A stretch of 64,000 bases of DNA from Allocoprococcus comes (lineage in GTDB: Bacteria; Bacillota; Clostridia; Lachnospirales; Lachnospiraceae). Positions 25,211 to 33,502 of this stretch are shown piece after piece. Every line of letters begins with the position of its first letter. The stretch's first letter is position 1. The DNA is taken from NCBI RefSeq assembly GCF_013300725.1, contig NZ_JAAIMM010000010.1:1-64000 (forward strand), read 5' to 3'. Under the pieces are notes generated by a model that was not told where the DNA came from, made no database searches, and worked only from the letters and a program-made list of their open reading frames with translations. The position numbers and the translations under genes are program-made.

Positions 25211-26107
25211 TCAGACAATATAATTCGTCAGCTGACCAATCCGGTCTATCTCACATGTAACTTTATCACCTTTCTTCAGGAACCTTGGTGGCGTAAATCC
25301 CATTCCAACACCTGCTGGTGTACCGGTTGCAATAATGTCACCGACCTCCAGAGTAATTCCCTGGGATAATTCAGCAATCAGCCCTGGAACTTTTTTAATC
25401 AGATATTTGGTATTTGAATTCTGCCTGAGTTCACCATTCACATAACTCTTAATATCCAGTTCTAACGGCATCGGAAGCTCTGTACGGTCTACGATCACAG
25501 GTCCCATGATCGTATAATTATCCAGACTTTTTCCCATTAGCCACTGTCCATGTCTGGTCTGAAGATCTCTTGAAGAAAGATCATTAAATACGGAATATCC
25601 AAATACATATTCTTCTGCTTTTTCTTCCGTGATTCCTTTTCCTTCTTTTCCTATGATAACCGCTAATTCTGTTTCATAATCCACTTTTTCATCGATATCA
25701 AACCGTCCCTGGATCTCTTCATTTGCCCCAAGAATGCGGTTTGTTCTTTTTGCAAAATACACGGTACCGGATACTTCATCCGACACAGCTCCTGCCAGAT
25801 GTTCTTTTGTCTCTTCCAGATGATCTGTGTAATTGACTCCGACACAGAGAATATCATGAACCGTATGTTCAATCGGTGTCAACATCTCCTGCTCTTCCAT
25901 TCTATGTACCGATCCATCTGCAGCACAGATCATCTGTGCTGCTTTTTGCGGATCACCATTTACCATATGAACAAAATCTATCAACGTTTTCCCTTTTAAT
26001 TCCGGGAATAATTCATCCAGAAAAAACACGGTTTCTTCCTTTTCGAAAGCTGCCAGATGAATTTCTCCATTTTTATCTTTTACTCTGGTATAGCGCAATT
26101 CTTTCAC
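25211..26107 (-). CDS. Fumarylacetoacetate hydrolase-family protein
   Basis: A 298-residue FAH-family enzyme with an N-terminal cap (approx. 1-80) and the catalytic beta-sandwich. Visible signatures are LCVGVNYTDHLEE, VDYETELAVIIGKEGKGI (metal-binding Glu), FNDLSSRDLQ and the late GDIIATGTPAGVGMGF. Family members hydrolyse, decarboxylate or isomerise dioxo acids, and some cleave 2,4-diketo-3-deoxy sugar acids. In this operon it may process an oxidised keto-deoxy acid, though no matching dehydrogenase is present. Confidence 0.85.
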   Translation of the reverse strand: MKELRYTRVKDKNGEIHLAAFEKEETVFFLDELFPELKGKTLIDFVHMVNGDPQKAAQMICAADGSVHRMEEQEMLTPIEHTVHDILCVGVNYTDHLEETKEHLAGAVSDEVSGTVYFAKRTNRILGANEEIQGRFDIDEKVDYETELAVIIGKEGKGITEEKAEEYVFGYSVFNDLSSRDLQTRHGQWLMGKSLDNYTIMGPVIVDRTELPMPLELDIKSYVNGELRQNSNTKYLIKKVPGLIAELSQGITLEVGDIIATGTPAGVGMGFTPPRFLKKGDKVTCEIDRIGQLTNYIV

Positions 26108-26115
26108 CCCATTTT

Positions 26116-27288
26116 TTACATATAGTTACAAACTCTCGCAATTGCCATTTCTGTATATCCAAGAGCTTCTGCTTTTGTCAGCTTGCCATCCGCAACTTCC
26201 TTGATTTCTTTCATCAGCTCATCACCAAGTTCTGTCATCGTCTTGGTTCCGTAAATATACGGGCTTGCATCAATATCAATATTATCGGACATATTTGCAA
26301 AAGTAACTTTATTACCGGTGATCTTAATTACCGGTGCAAGCGGATTTCCTGTCGGTGTACCACGTCCGGTAGAAAATACGACAATCTGACATCCACCGGC
26401 TACCATTGCCGCTACTGATGATGGGTCATTTCCCGGAGTATCCATAATAACAAGTCCCTGTTTTGGTTCTACCTGTTTTGCATAATCATATACTGCTGTT
26501 ACTTCTGAATGACCACCTTTATGGATACATCCCAATGATTTTTCTTCCAATGTTGTAAGTCCTCCTTCTTTGTTTCCAGGAGAAGGATTTCCTTCACGGA
26601 TATCATGTCCTACCAACTTAATCGCATGCTCATAGTCATGAACGATCTGGTAAATTCTGTCACTGATTTCTTTTGTCTTTCCACGTCGTGCCAGAATATG
26701 TTCTGCGCCAATAAATTCTGTTGTCTCAGAAAGAATCGAAGTACCTCCAAGTTCTACCATACGGTCACTCATCTCTCCGATCAGGACATTTGCTGCAAGT
26801 CCTGAAGTCGGATCCGAACCTCCACATTCAGTTCCAATAATCAGTTCAGAAAAATCAAATTCTTCTTTCTGCAGAAGAGAAGCTTCCTGTGCCATCTCTT
26901 TTGCTGCACGGACAGCTTTTTCTACTGTAGAAATCGTTCCTCCGTTTTCCTGGATAATGAAATGGCGGATTGGTTTATTCGTTCTCTCTTTAATTGCATC
27001 TAACACAAGATCCATCTGACAGTTTTCACATCCAAGTGATACAACGACCGTTCCATATACGTTCGGGTTTGCTGCATATCCTGCCATTACATCCATCGTG
27101 AACTGCTGATCTGACGGAACCTGGGAACATCCATTCTGGTTATTGAATGTAACTGCAGATTCTACCTGGGATGCGATAATTCTTGTTGTATCTGATGCAC
27201 AGACACTTGCCGGTAAAATTAAAATTTTATTTCTGATTCCAACTCTTCCATCTGGTCTTCTATATCCCCAAAAAGTCATTTTTTCCAT
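26116..27288 (-). CDS. UxaA-family sugar-acid dehydratase, large subunit
   Basis: A 390-residue protein matching the C-terminal part of altronate/galactarate dehydratases. Signature stretches are GYRRPDGRVGIRNKILILP, NQNGCSQ, VVSLGCENCQMD, IIGTECGGSDPTSG and FSTGRGTPTGNPLAPVIKITGN. The conserved cysteines hold the iron needed for dehydration. It should act with the small SAF-domain subunit encoded just upstream, dehydrating a hexonate such as altronate to a 2-keto-3-deoxy acid. Confidence 0.88.
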   Translation of the reverse strand: MEKMTFWGYRRPDGRVGIRNKILILPASVCASDTTRIIASQVESAVTFNNQNGCSQVPSDQQFTMDVMAGYAANPNVYGTVVVSLGCENCQMDLVLDAIKERTNKPIRHFIIQENGGTISTVEKAVRAAKEMAQEASLLQKEEFDFSELIIGTECGGSDPTSGLAANVLIGEMSDRMVELGGTSILSETTEFIGAEHILARRGKTKEISDRIYQIVHDYEHAIKLVGHDIREGNPSPGNKEGGLTTLEEKSLGCIHKGGHSEVTAVYDYAKQVEPKQGLVIMDTPGNDPSSVAAMVAGGCQIVVFSTGRGTPTGNPLAPVIKITGNKVTFANMSDNIDIDASPYIYGTKTMTELGDELMKEIKEVADGKLTKAEALGYTEMAIARVCNYM

Positions 27289-27322
27289 TTTAAAATTCCT
27301 CCTGTCTTCTTATATTCCGTAT

Positions 27323-27613
27323 TTAAAGATTTTCTCTGTGATTCTGGACATTATGTACATGTACATGTTCGCCAACATGGATGTCACATGCTGCAAGACC
27401 AATGTGTTCTCCATATTTTACTACTTCCGTTCCTTTTAGCATTTCCTTGATTGCTACTTTATGGTACATTGGTACATCTGTAGCTGCTGTAATCTTCTGT
27501 ACATCTCCGTTTCTGTCTCTCCAGATTATTTCATCTCCTGCATTAATCTTTTCAATTGCTACAACGACGGTATCTTTTTCATCAATAATTGCTGCGTTAA
27601 CTGTTACTGCCAT
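27323..27613 (-). CDS. UxaA-family dehydratase, SAF-domain small subunit
   Basis: A 96-residue protein matching the N-terminal SAF domain of altronate dehydratase (DEKDTVVVAIEKINAGDEI; HKVAIKEMLKGTEVVKYGEHIG; ending in a His-rich GEHVHVHNVQNHRENL). In UxaA this domain is fused to the catalytic part; here it is a separate gene 34 bp ahead of it. The start at 27613 is used because AGGAG lies nine bases upstream. Confidence 0.87.
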   Translation of the reverse strand: MAVTVNAAIIDEKDTVVVAIEKINAGDEIIWRDRNGDVQKITAATDVPMYHKVAIKEMLKGTEVVKYGEHIGLAACDIHVGEHVHVHNVQNHRENL

Positions 27614-27708
27614 TTTACTCATCTCCTATTTTCATGTTTAAATGATGTTGTGGGCAAAAGATATTTTGACCCTGGTATCTTTAAATTAATATGTTACAAT
27701 ATATCTTG

Positions 27709-28683
27709 TTACTTCGCCGCTTCTGTTTTCTTCTCTTCCAGAGGGAATTTCGGGCAGCCATATTTATGTGCCCACCAGTTTGTGACGATCGGAACAAGAA
27801 TTGCTGTGATAACTACGGATGCTGCAACCTGTGCTGTTGCCTGTGGTACATATGCTTCCAGACTCTTATCTGCAAGTCCTACAACTGCCGGAACTGCAAC
27901 CGCATTACCTGCTGTTGTCGCTACTGCCCATCCGGCATAACCCGGTCGTTTTGAAATCTTCCGATCACATAATACAATAAATGCTCCACCAATAAAAGTA
28001 GTCATAAATCCAAGCAGAACTCCTGACGGTCCTCCCTTTATAACTGCGGAAAGATCAATTCCTGCTCCAAGTGTAAGTCCTACAAAAGGAATTAAAATCG
28101 GTCCTGCCGGTGCAAGGAAATCAGAAAATGATTTATCAAGATTTCCAAGGATCATACCAACAATGATCGGTGTAATTGCCGCAAGGATTGAAAGAATCGG
28201 AATATTTGCAAGTCCTGAAGCTCCCATTGCGACCAGTGTAAAAAATGGACCATCATTCAATGAGAGTAATGCCATTGCACCACAATCTACTTCATCACCA
28301 TAAGACTGCATCAGGGAAAGATATACGGAACCATTGCTGTTTGTTACCGCACAGATAACTGCTAATGCAGATAATCCAAGAAATCCATTTGTACCGAACA
28401 CTTTACCAACTACAATACCAATTACTGCTCCAGCCACAAATTTGGAAATCAGAAGAACCCCACCACGTTTGAATACACTTCCGATTTCATTAAATCTCAG
28501 CGTTGTTCCGAGACATACCAGCTGAATTCCCATCGCTGTTGCCGCACCTGCATTCGAAAAAGTTGCTGTTGTAAGTGAACCTACCTGAAGTACCGACGAA
28601 CAAAACGTATTTAAAATTGCCCCAATCAAAAGCGGAACGATCATCATTCCAGCCGGCACTTTCTTCAAAAAGTTCATAATCAT
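27709..28683 (-). CDS. kdgT: 2-keto-3-deoxygluconate permease
   Basis: A 324-residue membrane protein with about ten helices, the length of E. coli KdgT (327). It begins KKVPAGMMIVPLLIGAILNTF and has the family's GLTLGAGIDLSAVIKGG and YAGWAVATTAGNAVAVPA segments. It should import 2-keto-3-deoxygluconate or a related acid by proton symport. First gene of the operon. GAGGAGG lies ten bases before the ATG. The exact substrate in this organism is not proven. Confidence 0.88.
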   Translation of the reverse strand: MIMNFLKKVPAGMMIVPLLIGAILNTFCSSVLQVGSLTTATFSNAGAATAMGIQLVCLGTTLRFNEIGSVFKRGGVLLISKFVAGAVIGIVVGKVFGTNGFLGLSALAVICAVTNSNGSVYLSLMQSYGDEVDCGAMALLSLNDGPFFTLVAMGASGLANIPILSILAAITPIIVGMILGNLDKSFSDFLAPAGPILIPFVGLTLGAGIDLSAVIKGGPSGVLLGFMTTFIGGAFIVLCDRKISKRPGYAGWAVATTAGNAVAVPAVVGLADKSLEAYVPQATAQVAASVVITAILVPIVTNWWAHKYGCPKFPLEEKKTEAAK

Positions 28684-28740
28684 AGTTTTTTTGCCTCCTC
28701 TTTACCTTTTACTTTTCACTCGTTCGTATATACGCACTCC

Positions 28741-28796
28741 GTATGTATTTACATACTTCATATTTTTAAAATAGCACTTATGTATTTTATTGTCAA
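28741..28796 (-). promoter_or_regulatory. kdgT promoter with candidate IclR operator
   Basis: Minus-strand -35 TTGACA (28791-28796) and -10 TATTTT (28768-28773) are 17 bp apart. The palindrome GTATGTA-TT-TACATAC (28741-28756) sits just downstream of the expected transcript start. A second palindrome, CGTATATACG, is at 28725-28734. The divergent IclR gene makes these likely repressor sites. Confidence 0.72.
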
Positions 28797-28965
28797 TATA
28801 TCATTAAATTAATTCATTATTTTTATCATTTTGCACAATTATTCTATATAATTTTCTACATATACGTCAAACAACTCTGGAATTCCATACAAATATCTGA
28901 TATAATTTTTGTATACTTGATTGAAATTTAGATTATTTCAATGTTAATAAAGGAGATTTAAATCA

Positions 28966-29739
28966 ATGGCAACAACTGAACACCGCCCTACTGAACGGGT
29001 GCTTGATATACTGGAGCTTCTTTCCAACTCTGAGGAAGGAATGACTCTTACCGAACTTGCCAAAGCACTGAATGCCCCAAAAAGTAGCATTATGCCGCTT
29101 GTTCATACGATGACTGCCCGGAATTTTATTTATATGCAAAAGGATACGCTTCGCTATCATATCGGAGTTGCTACATATTCTGTTGGTGTAGCCTATAATA
29201 ACCGCAAGGCTTCTTTGCAATTCATTCAACAGGAGATGAATAATATTACTGCATTAAGTAACGAAACATGCCAACTTGGTATCCAATCTCGAAACATGGT
29301 ACTTTATATTGCAAAAAAGGATTCACCTCAGCCAATCCGCCTGATGTCTTCCGTAGGAAAGCAGCTTCCTTTGTACTGTACTGGTTTGGGACGAGCACTT
29401 CTCGCTTATAAATCCGAAGAAGAAATTCGTAGCCTGTTTCCGGAAGTTCTCACTGCATATACACCACACACAATCGCTACCATAAATGATCTACTTAAAG
29501 AGCTAGAACTTACCCGTCAACGGGGATATGCCGTGGAACGTGAAGAAACAAATTTAATGGTAAATTGTATCGCCGTTTCGCTTGATTACAATAATGCACC
29601 AATCGCTGCTCTAAGTATATCCATCCCAACCTTCCGTATTTCCGAGTCTAAAGAAAAAGAAGCTGTCCAGATTCTTTGGGAAGCCAAACAGCGTATTGAG
29701 ACACATTTTAAAATGTATGGCGTTGATTTTGGAAATTAA
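28966..29739 (+). CDS. IclR-family transcriptional regulator
   Basis: A 257-residue regulator, divergent from the kdgT operon. The N-terminal winged helix (approx. 5-70) has RVLDILELLSNSEEGMTLTELAKALNAPKSSIMPLVHTM. The C-terminal effector domain has the family's LYCTGLGRALLAY and RQRGYAVEREETNLMVNCIAVSL. Family members usually sense a pathway intermediate; here a 2-keto-3-deoxy acid is the natural guess, as for KdgR. AAGGAG precedes the ATG. A strong bidirectional terminator follows. Confidence 0.92.
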   Translation: MATTEHRPTERVLDILELLSNSEEGMTLTELAKALNAPKSSIMPLVHTMTARNFIYMQKDTLRYHIGVATYSVGVAYNNRKASLQFIQQEMNNITALSNETCQLGIQSRNMVLYIAKKDSPQPIRLMSSVGKQLPLYCTGLGRALLAYKSEEEIRSLFPEVLTAYTPHTIATINDLLKELELTRQRGYAVEREETNLMVNCIAVSLDYNNAPIAALSISIPTFRISESKEKEAVQILWEAKQRIETHFKMYGVDFGN

Positions 29740-29788
29740 AAAATACCTGACAGAAAGCCGTCTCACTTTCTGTCAGGTATTTCTTTTC
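29738..29788. terminator. Bidirectional terminator
   Basis: A 17-bp perfect stem, AAATACCTGACAGAAAG and its complement, with an eight-base loop and flanking A/T runs, between the convergent IclR and AGCS genes. Confidence 0.9.
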
Positions 29789-29790
29789 GT

Positions 29791-31188
29791 CTATGCGTTT
29801 TTTCCTTCCCCGGCAAAATATTCTTTCACAAGTTTTACCACAACTCCTGACAACAGGAATACTGCAATCAAGTTCGGGATTGCCATCAGTCCGTTAAATG
29901 TCTCTGCAATATTCCACATCAGCCCAAGATCCATCGTTGCTCCAACGATCGCAACCAGTGAATACAGCACCATAAACGGTTTGTTGACCTTTGTTCCAAA
30001 TAAAAATTCAATACATCTGGTTCCGTAAAGCCCCCACCCGATAATAGTTGAAAATGCAAAACAGCACATCGCAACCGCGGTAAAGATCGATACCCAGTTC
30101 CCATATGTAGAAGTAAATCCAAGAATCGTAAGTTCCGCACCTGCTGCCTCACCGTATCCAACCGGGACTCCACTGCACAGGATCACTAGTGCCGTCAGAG
30201 TACAGATTACGATCGTATCTACAAATACTTCAAAGATTCCAAAGAATCCCTGTTTCACCGGTTTTTTTGTATCTGCACATGCATGTGCGATCGATCCGGT
30301 ACCAAGCCCTGCCTCGTTGGAGAAAATTCCTCTGGATACTCCCTTTTTCATACTCATAAAGAAACTTCCTACAGCTCCACCAGTAACCGATGCCGGTGTA
30401 AATGCCCCTTCAAAAATGGAAACAAACACATGTGGAATATTCTTAAAGTTCAGCAGAACTACACCAACTGCAAGCAGAATATAGATTACCGCCATAAACG
30501 GTACCAACTTTTCCGTTACCTGTCCGATTCTCTTGATTCCACCGAGAAGGATCAGTGCGATCAACACCGCAAGCACAATTCCGATCACAAGATTGACCGT
30601 CTTTGCTGCATCGGTTCTGATCACCCCGTAATTGAATAATGCGGAATCAATTGCTGTCGTAATCGTATTGACCTGTGTCGCATTTCCAGTCCCGAATACC
30701 GTCAGCACACCGAATGCTGCAAACAAATATGCAAGCCAGTGCCAGTTTTTATTCAGACCATTCTTAATATAATACATTGGTCCGCCGACCAGATCCCCTT
30801 CTGCATTCTTTTCACGGAAATGTACGGCAAGTGTTACTTCTGAAAATTTAGTACACATTCCAAGAAGTGCAGATATCCACATCCAGAAGACTGCCCCCGG
30901 TCCTCCGATTGCGATTGCTCCTGCAACTCCTGCAATATTTCCGGTTCCGACCGTTGCCGCGAGTGCCGTACAGACTGCCTGAAATGGCGTCATCGCACCA
31001 TCTGATGCATCCTTTTTCCGAAGCATGCGTCCGATCGTCACCTTCATAGCGTATGGAAATTTTCTGATCTGGATAAATCCGGTTCTGACACTGAGCAGAA
31101 GCCCTACCCCAATGATACAGAACATTGCCGGCACACCCCAGATAAAATTATTGACCACATTATTCACCGACTCAATTGTAGATAACAT
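29791..31188 (-). CDS. Alanine/glycine:cation symporter (AGCS family)
   Basis: A 465-residue membrane protein with about eleven helices that imports small neutral amino acids with sodium. Family signatures include FQAVCTALAATVGTGNIAGV (approx. 104-123), GPGAVFWMWISALLGM, GGPMYYIKNGL and SRGIFSNEAGLGTGSIAHA. It is monocistronic. No glycine riboswitch was recognised in its 157-bp leader region. Confidence 0.95.
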   Translation of the reverse strand: MLSTIESVNNVVNNFIWGVPAMFCIIGVGLLLSVRTGFIQIRKFPYAMKVTIGRMLRKKDASDGAMTPFQAVCTALAATVGTGNIAGVAGAIAIGGPGAVFWMWISALLGMCTKFSEVTLAVHFREKNAEGDLVGGPMYYIKNGLNKNWHWLAYLFAAFGVLTVFGTGNATQVNTITTAIDSALFNYGVIRTDAAKTVNLVIGIVLAVLIALILLGGIKRIGQVTEKLVPFMAVIYILLAVGVVLLNFKNIPHVFVSIFEGAFTPASVTGGAVGSFFMSMKKGVSRGIFSNEAGLGTGSIAHACADTKKPVKQGFFGIFEVFVDTIVICTLTALVILCSGVPVGYGEAAGAELTILGFTSTYGNWVSIFTAVAMCCFAFSTIIGWGLYGTRCIEFLFGTKVNKPFMVLYSLVAIVGATMDLGLMWNIAETFNGLMAIPNLIAVFLLSGVVVKLVKEYFAGEGKNA

Positions 31189-31272
31189 CCCTTATCGTCC
31201 TCCAGATTTGAAAGATTTTTTCATTGATCTTTCATTTTCTTATTTTTGGTATATAAAATGAATATTTCATTT

Positions 31273-31301
31273 ATTATACACAATTCGTCAGGGAAATACA
31301 A
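31273..31301 (-). promoter_or_regulatory. Promoter of the AGCS symporter gene
   Basis: Minus-strand TTGTAT (31296-31301) and TATAAT (31273-31278), 17 bp apart, about 85 bp before the start codon. Confidence 0.65.
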
Positions 31302-31345
31302 CTGATTTTTCATAGCGGACGTTTCTGCCGAACATTTCTTCTTTT

Positions 31346-33277
31346 TTATACTTCGTAATGCATTTCTTTTTTTATTTTATCCTGGATTTCCACAAGTACT
31401 TCCATCAAAAGCGGATTGAACGCTCCGCACTCTCCGTTCAGGATCATCTTCATTGCCTGCTCATGCGAATACGCATCTTTATATACACGCTTGCTCACCA
31501 GCGCATCATAAACATCTGCCACAGATACGACCTGTGCCGCAATTGGAATCTGTTCTCCGGTCAGACCATCCGGATAACCTTTACCATCATAACGCTCATG
31601 ATGCCATCTGCAGATCTGGTACGCGATCTTGATCATCTTCTCATCCTTATAATGCTCCAGCTTATCCAGCATAGAAGCACCAATCAGCGTATGCTCTTTC
31701 ATAGTCTCAAATTCTTCTTCAGTCAGCTTTCCAGGCTTATTCAGAATCGACTCGTCAATTCCAACCTTACCGATATCATGAAACGCGGATGCTGTCGAAA
31801 TCAGATAGCAGTCATCCGGCGTCAGATTATATGCATCCGTATTCTCAACAAGTCTTTCCAGAAGAAGTCTCGTCAATGTATTGATGTGGACAACATGAAG
31901 GCCGCTCTCTCCATTACGAAATTCCATAATCTGACTCAGGACTTCCACCATCATCTGATTGTTCTTTTCCTTTTCATGCATCTGATCGGATACCATGGAA
32001 ATCAGCCTTCTCTGTTTTGCATACAGCTTGATCGTATTAAATACACGCTGGTATACAACCTTGCTGTCAAAAGGTCTGCTGATATAATCGGATACTCCAA
32101 ACTTGAACGCTTTCCGGATATAGTTCTCAGATTCCTCGCTGGATATCATAATTACCGGCACATCTTCAATCCAGTGATTCCGGTTCATATACATCAGAAT
32201 TTCAAAGCCGTCCATAACCGGCATCACGATGTCGAGCAGTACCAGTGATATCTCTTTCCCGTATTGTTCTATCAGCGAAACGCATTCCTGTCCGTTCGTC
32301 GCTTCAATGATCTCAAAATCATCTTTCAGCATCTCACAGAGAATCGCACGGTTCATCTCCGAATCATCGACAACCAGGATCCGCTGTTTAATCTGGATCT
32401 GCTTCTCGTACTGCTCTCTTTTATCTTTCTGTGTAACCACTTTATTCTTCGTAGCCTTCGCCTGATACATCAGCTTGTCCGCTCTGTTCACGGCTTCCTC
32501 AATACAGTTTCCTTCCGTCAGCACACCACCTGCACTGATCGAAAGCCGCAAATTCGGGTATCCCGGAACATTTGCATTATAGATACGCTCCTGTATCAAT
32601 TGCAGTTTCTGGCTAAAAATTTCTTCCGTAACTTCCGGCATCACAAGAAGGAATTCATCCCCGCCAAAACGGATCAGTTTATCCGTCTTACGGATATTTT
32701 TCAGAATAATATCTACAACAGTATAGAGCGCCATGTCCCCTGCCTGATGTCCATAGATATCATTATGCAGTTTAAAATCATCCAGATCGATCAGTGCAAC
32801 CCCGGCATTTTTCTTCTTGTTCTTCATCTCATCCTCGTAATACCGCCGGTTGTATGCATCTGTCACTGCATCTCTGTATAACCTGTCATTGTAATGTACA
32901 AATATATCTATCAAACGCTCATGATTGATCTCTCCAATCGACCAGTCACTATCCAGGCAACGGATCAGCTCAAGCACATATGGCTTCTCATCCACTTCTA
33001 TATAACGTGCGATCACCTGATAAATCCTGCCATTTACAATCTCCAGCTTTCCTTTTTCTTCTTTCGTGGTCGCTGCACGCATCACTACACAGTTATCACA
33101 GGGTGTTTCCCGTTTCCAGTAATGATAGCATCTCTGCCCCTCGTTGATTTTTCTCCATTCTTCATCGATATCGGATATATTTCCAATTGGAAAAAGACGG
33201 ATCTCCTGAAAGATCTTCCGAAAATGTCGGATTTCTTCTTCTAATTGTCCTTTTGTCATTCGTTCTTCCGCGTTCAT
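31346..33277 (-). CDS. GGDEF-REC-HD-GYP cyclic-di-GMP protein
   Basis: A 643-residue cytoplasmic protein with four parts. Residues 1-120 are a PAS-like sensor with a cysteine motif (Cys50, Cys60, Cys63). Residues 135-290 form a diguanylate cyclase with intact GGDEF (205-209) and an inhibitory RxxD site exactly five residues before it (196-199). Residues 298-415 are a receiver with phospho-acceptor Asp349; the usual C-terminal Lys is Arg401. Residues 445-643 form an HD-GYP phosphodiesterase (His500-Asp501; HHERYDGKGYP 559-569). Both synthesis and breakdown of c-di-GMP appear possible in one chain. Monocistronic. Confidence 0.93.
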   Translation of the reverse strand: MNAEERMTKGQLEEEIRHFRKIFQEIRLFPIGNISDIDEEWRKINEGQRCYHYWKRETPCDNCVVMRAATTKEEKGKLEIVNGRIYQVIARYIEVDEKPYVLELIRCLDSDWSIGEINHERLIDIFVHYNDRLYRDAVTDAYNRRYYEDEMKNKKKNAGVALIDLDDFKLHNDIYGHQAGDMALYTVVDIILKNIRKTDKLIRFGGDEFLLVMPEVTEEIFSQKLQLIQERIYNANVPGYPNLRLSISAGGVLTEGNCIEEAVNRADKLMYQAKATKNKVVTQKDKREQYEKQIQIKQRILVVDDSEMNRAILCEMLKDDFEIIEATNGQECVSLIEQYGKEISLVLLDIVMPVMDGFEILMYMNRNHWIEDVPVIMISSEESENYIRKAFKFGVSDYISRPFDSKVVYQRVFNTIKLYAKQRRLISMVSDQMHEKEKNNQMMVEVLSQIMEFRNGESGLHVVHINTLTRLLLERLVENTDAYNLTPDDCYLISTASAFHDIGKVGIDESILNKPGKLTEEEFETMKEHTLIGASMLDKLEHYKDEKMIKIAYQICRWHHERYDGKGYPDGLTGEQIPIAAQVVSVADVYDALVSKRVYKDAYSHEQAMKMILNGECGAFNPLLMEVLVEIQDKIKKEMHYEV

Positions 33278-33422
33278 GTCTTTTTCTCCAGACTTCTACT
33301 ACGCAGTTTCCTGCTATTTCCATTTCTAATTATTTTACAATATTTACCAAAAAATAAAAAGAATTATCCCGATATATCTTAAAAAATTTTTCCGAAGCAT
33401 AGGATAACATCTGCATTACTGT

Positions 33423-33470
33423 AAAAAAAGGATCACCAAAACCTGTTTCCAGGAATTGGTAATCCTTCAT
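33423..33470 (-). terminator. Terminator after the X-Pro dipeptidyl-peptidase gene
   Basis: Minus-strand AAGGATTACCAA pairs with TTGGTGATCCTT, with an inner CCTG/CAGG, followed by seven T. Confidence 0.85.
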
Positions 33471-33502
33471 GAAATACTTATATAACTATCTTTTTATGTA
33501 AT

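Noticed and set aside
31189-31345. Glycine riboswitch upstream of the AGCS symporter
   Set aside because: Looked for because such symporters often have one; the leader is short, AT-rich and lacks the conserved core.
31358-32248. Open frame of 296 codons opposite the c-di-GMP gene
   Set aside because: Antisense to well-supported REC and HD-GYP domains, with unlikely composition (His/Ile/Arg-rich).
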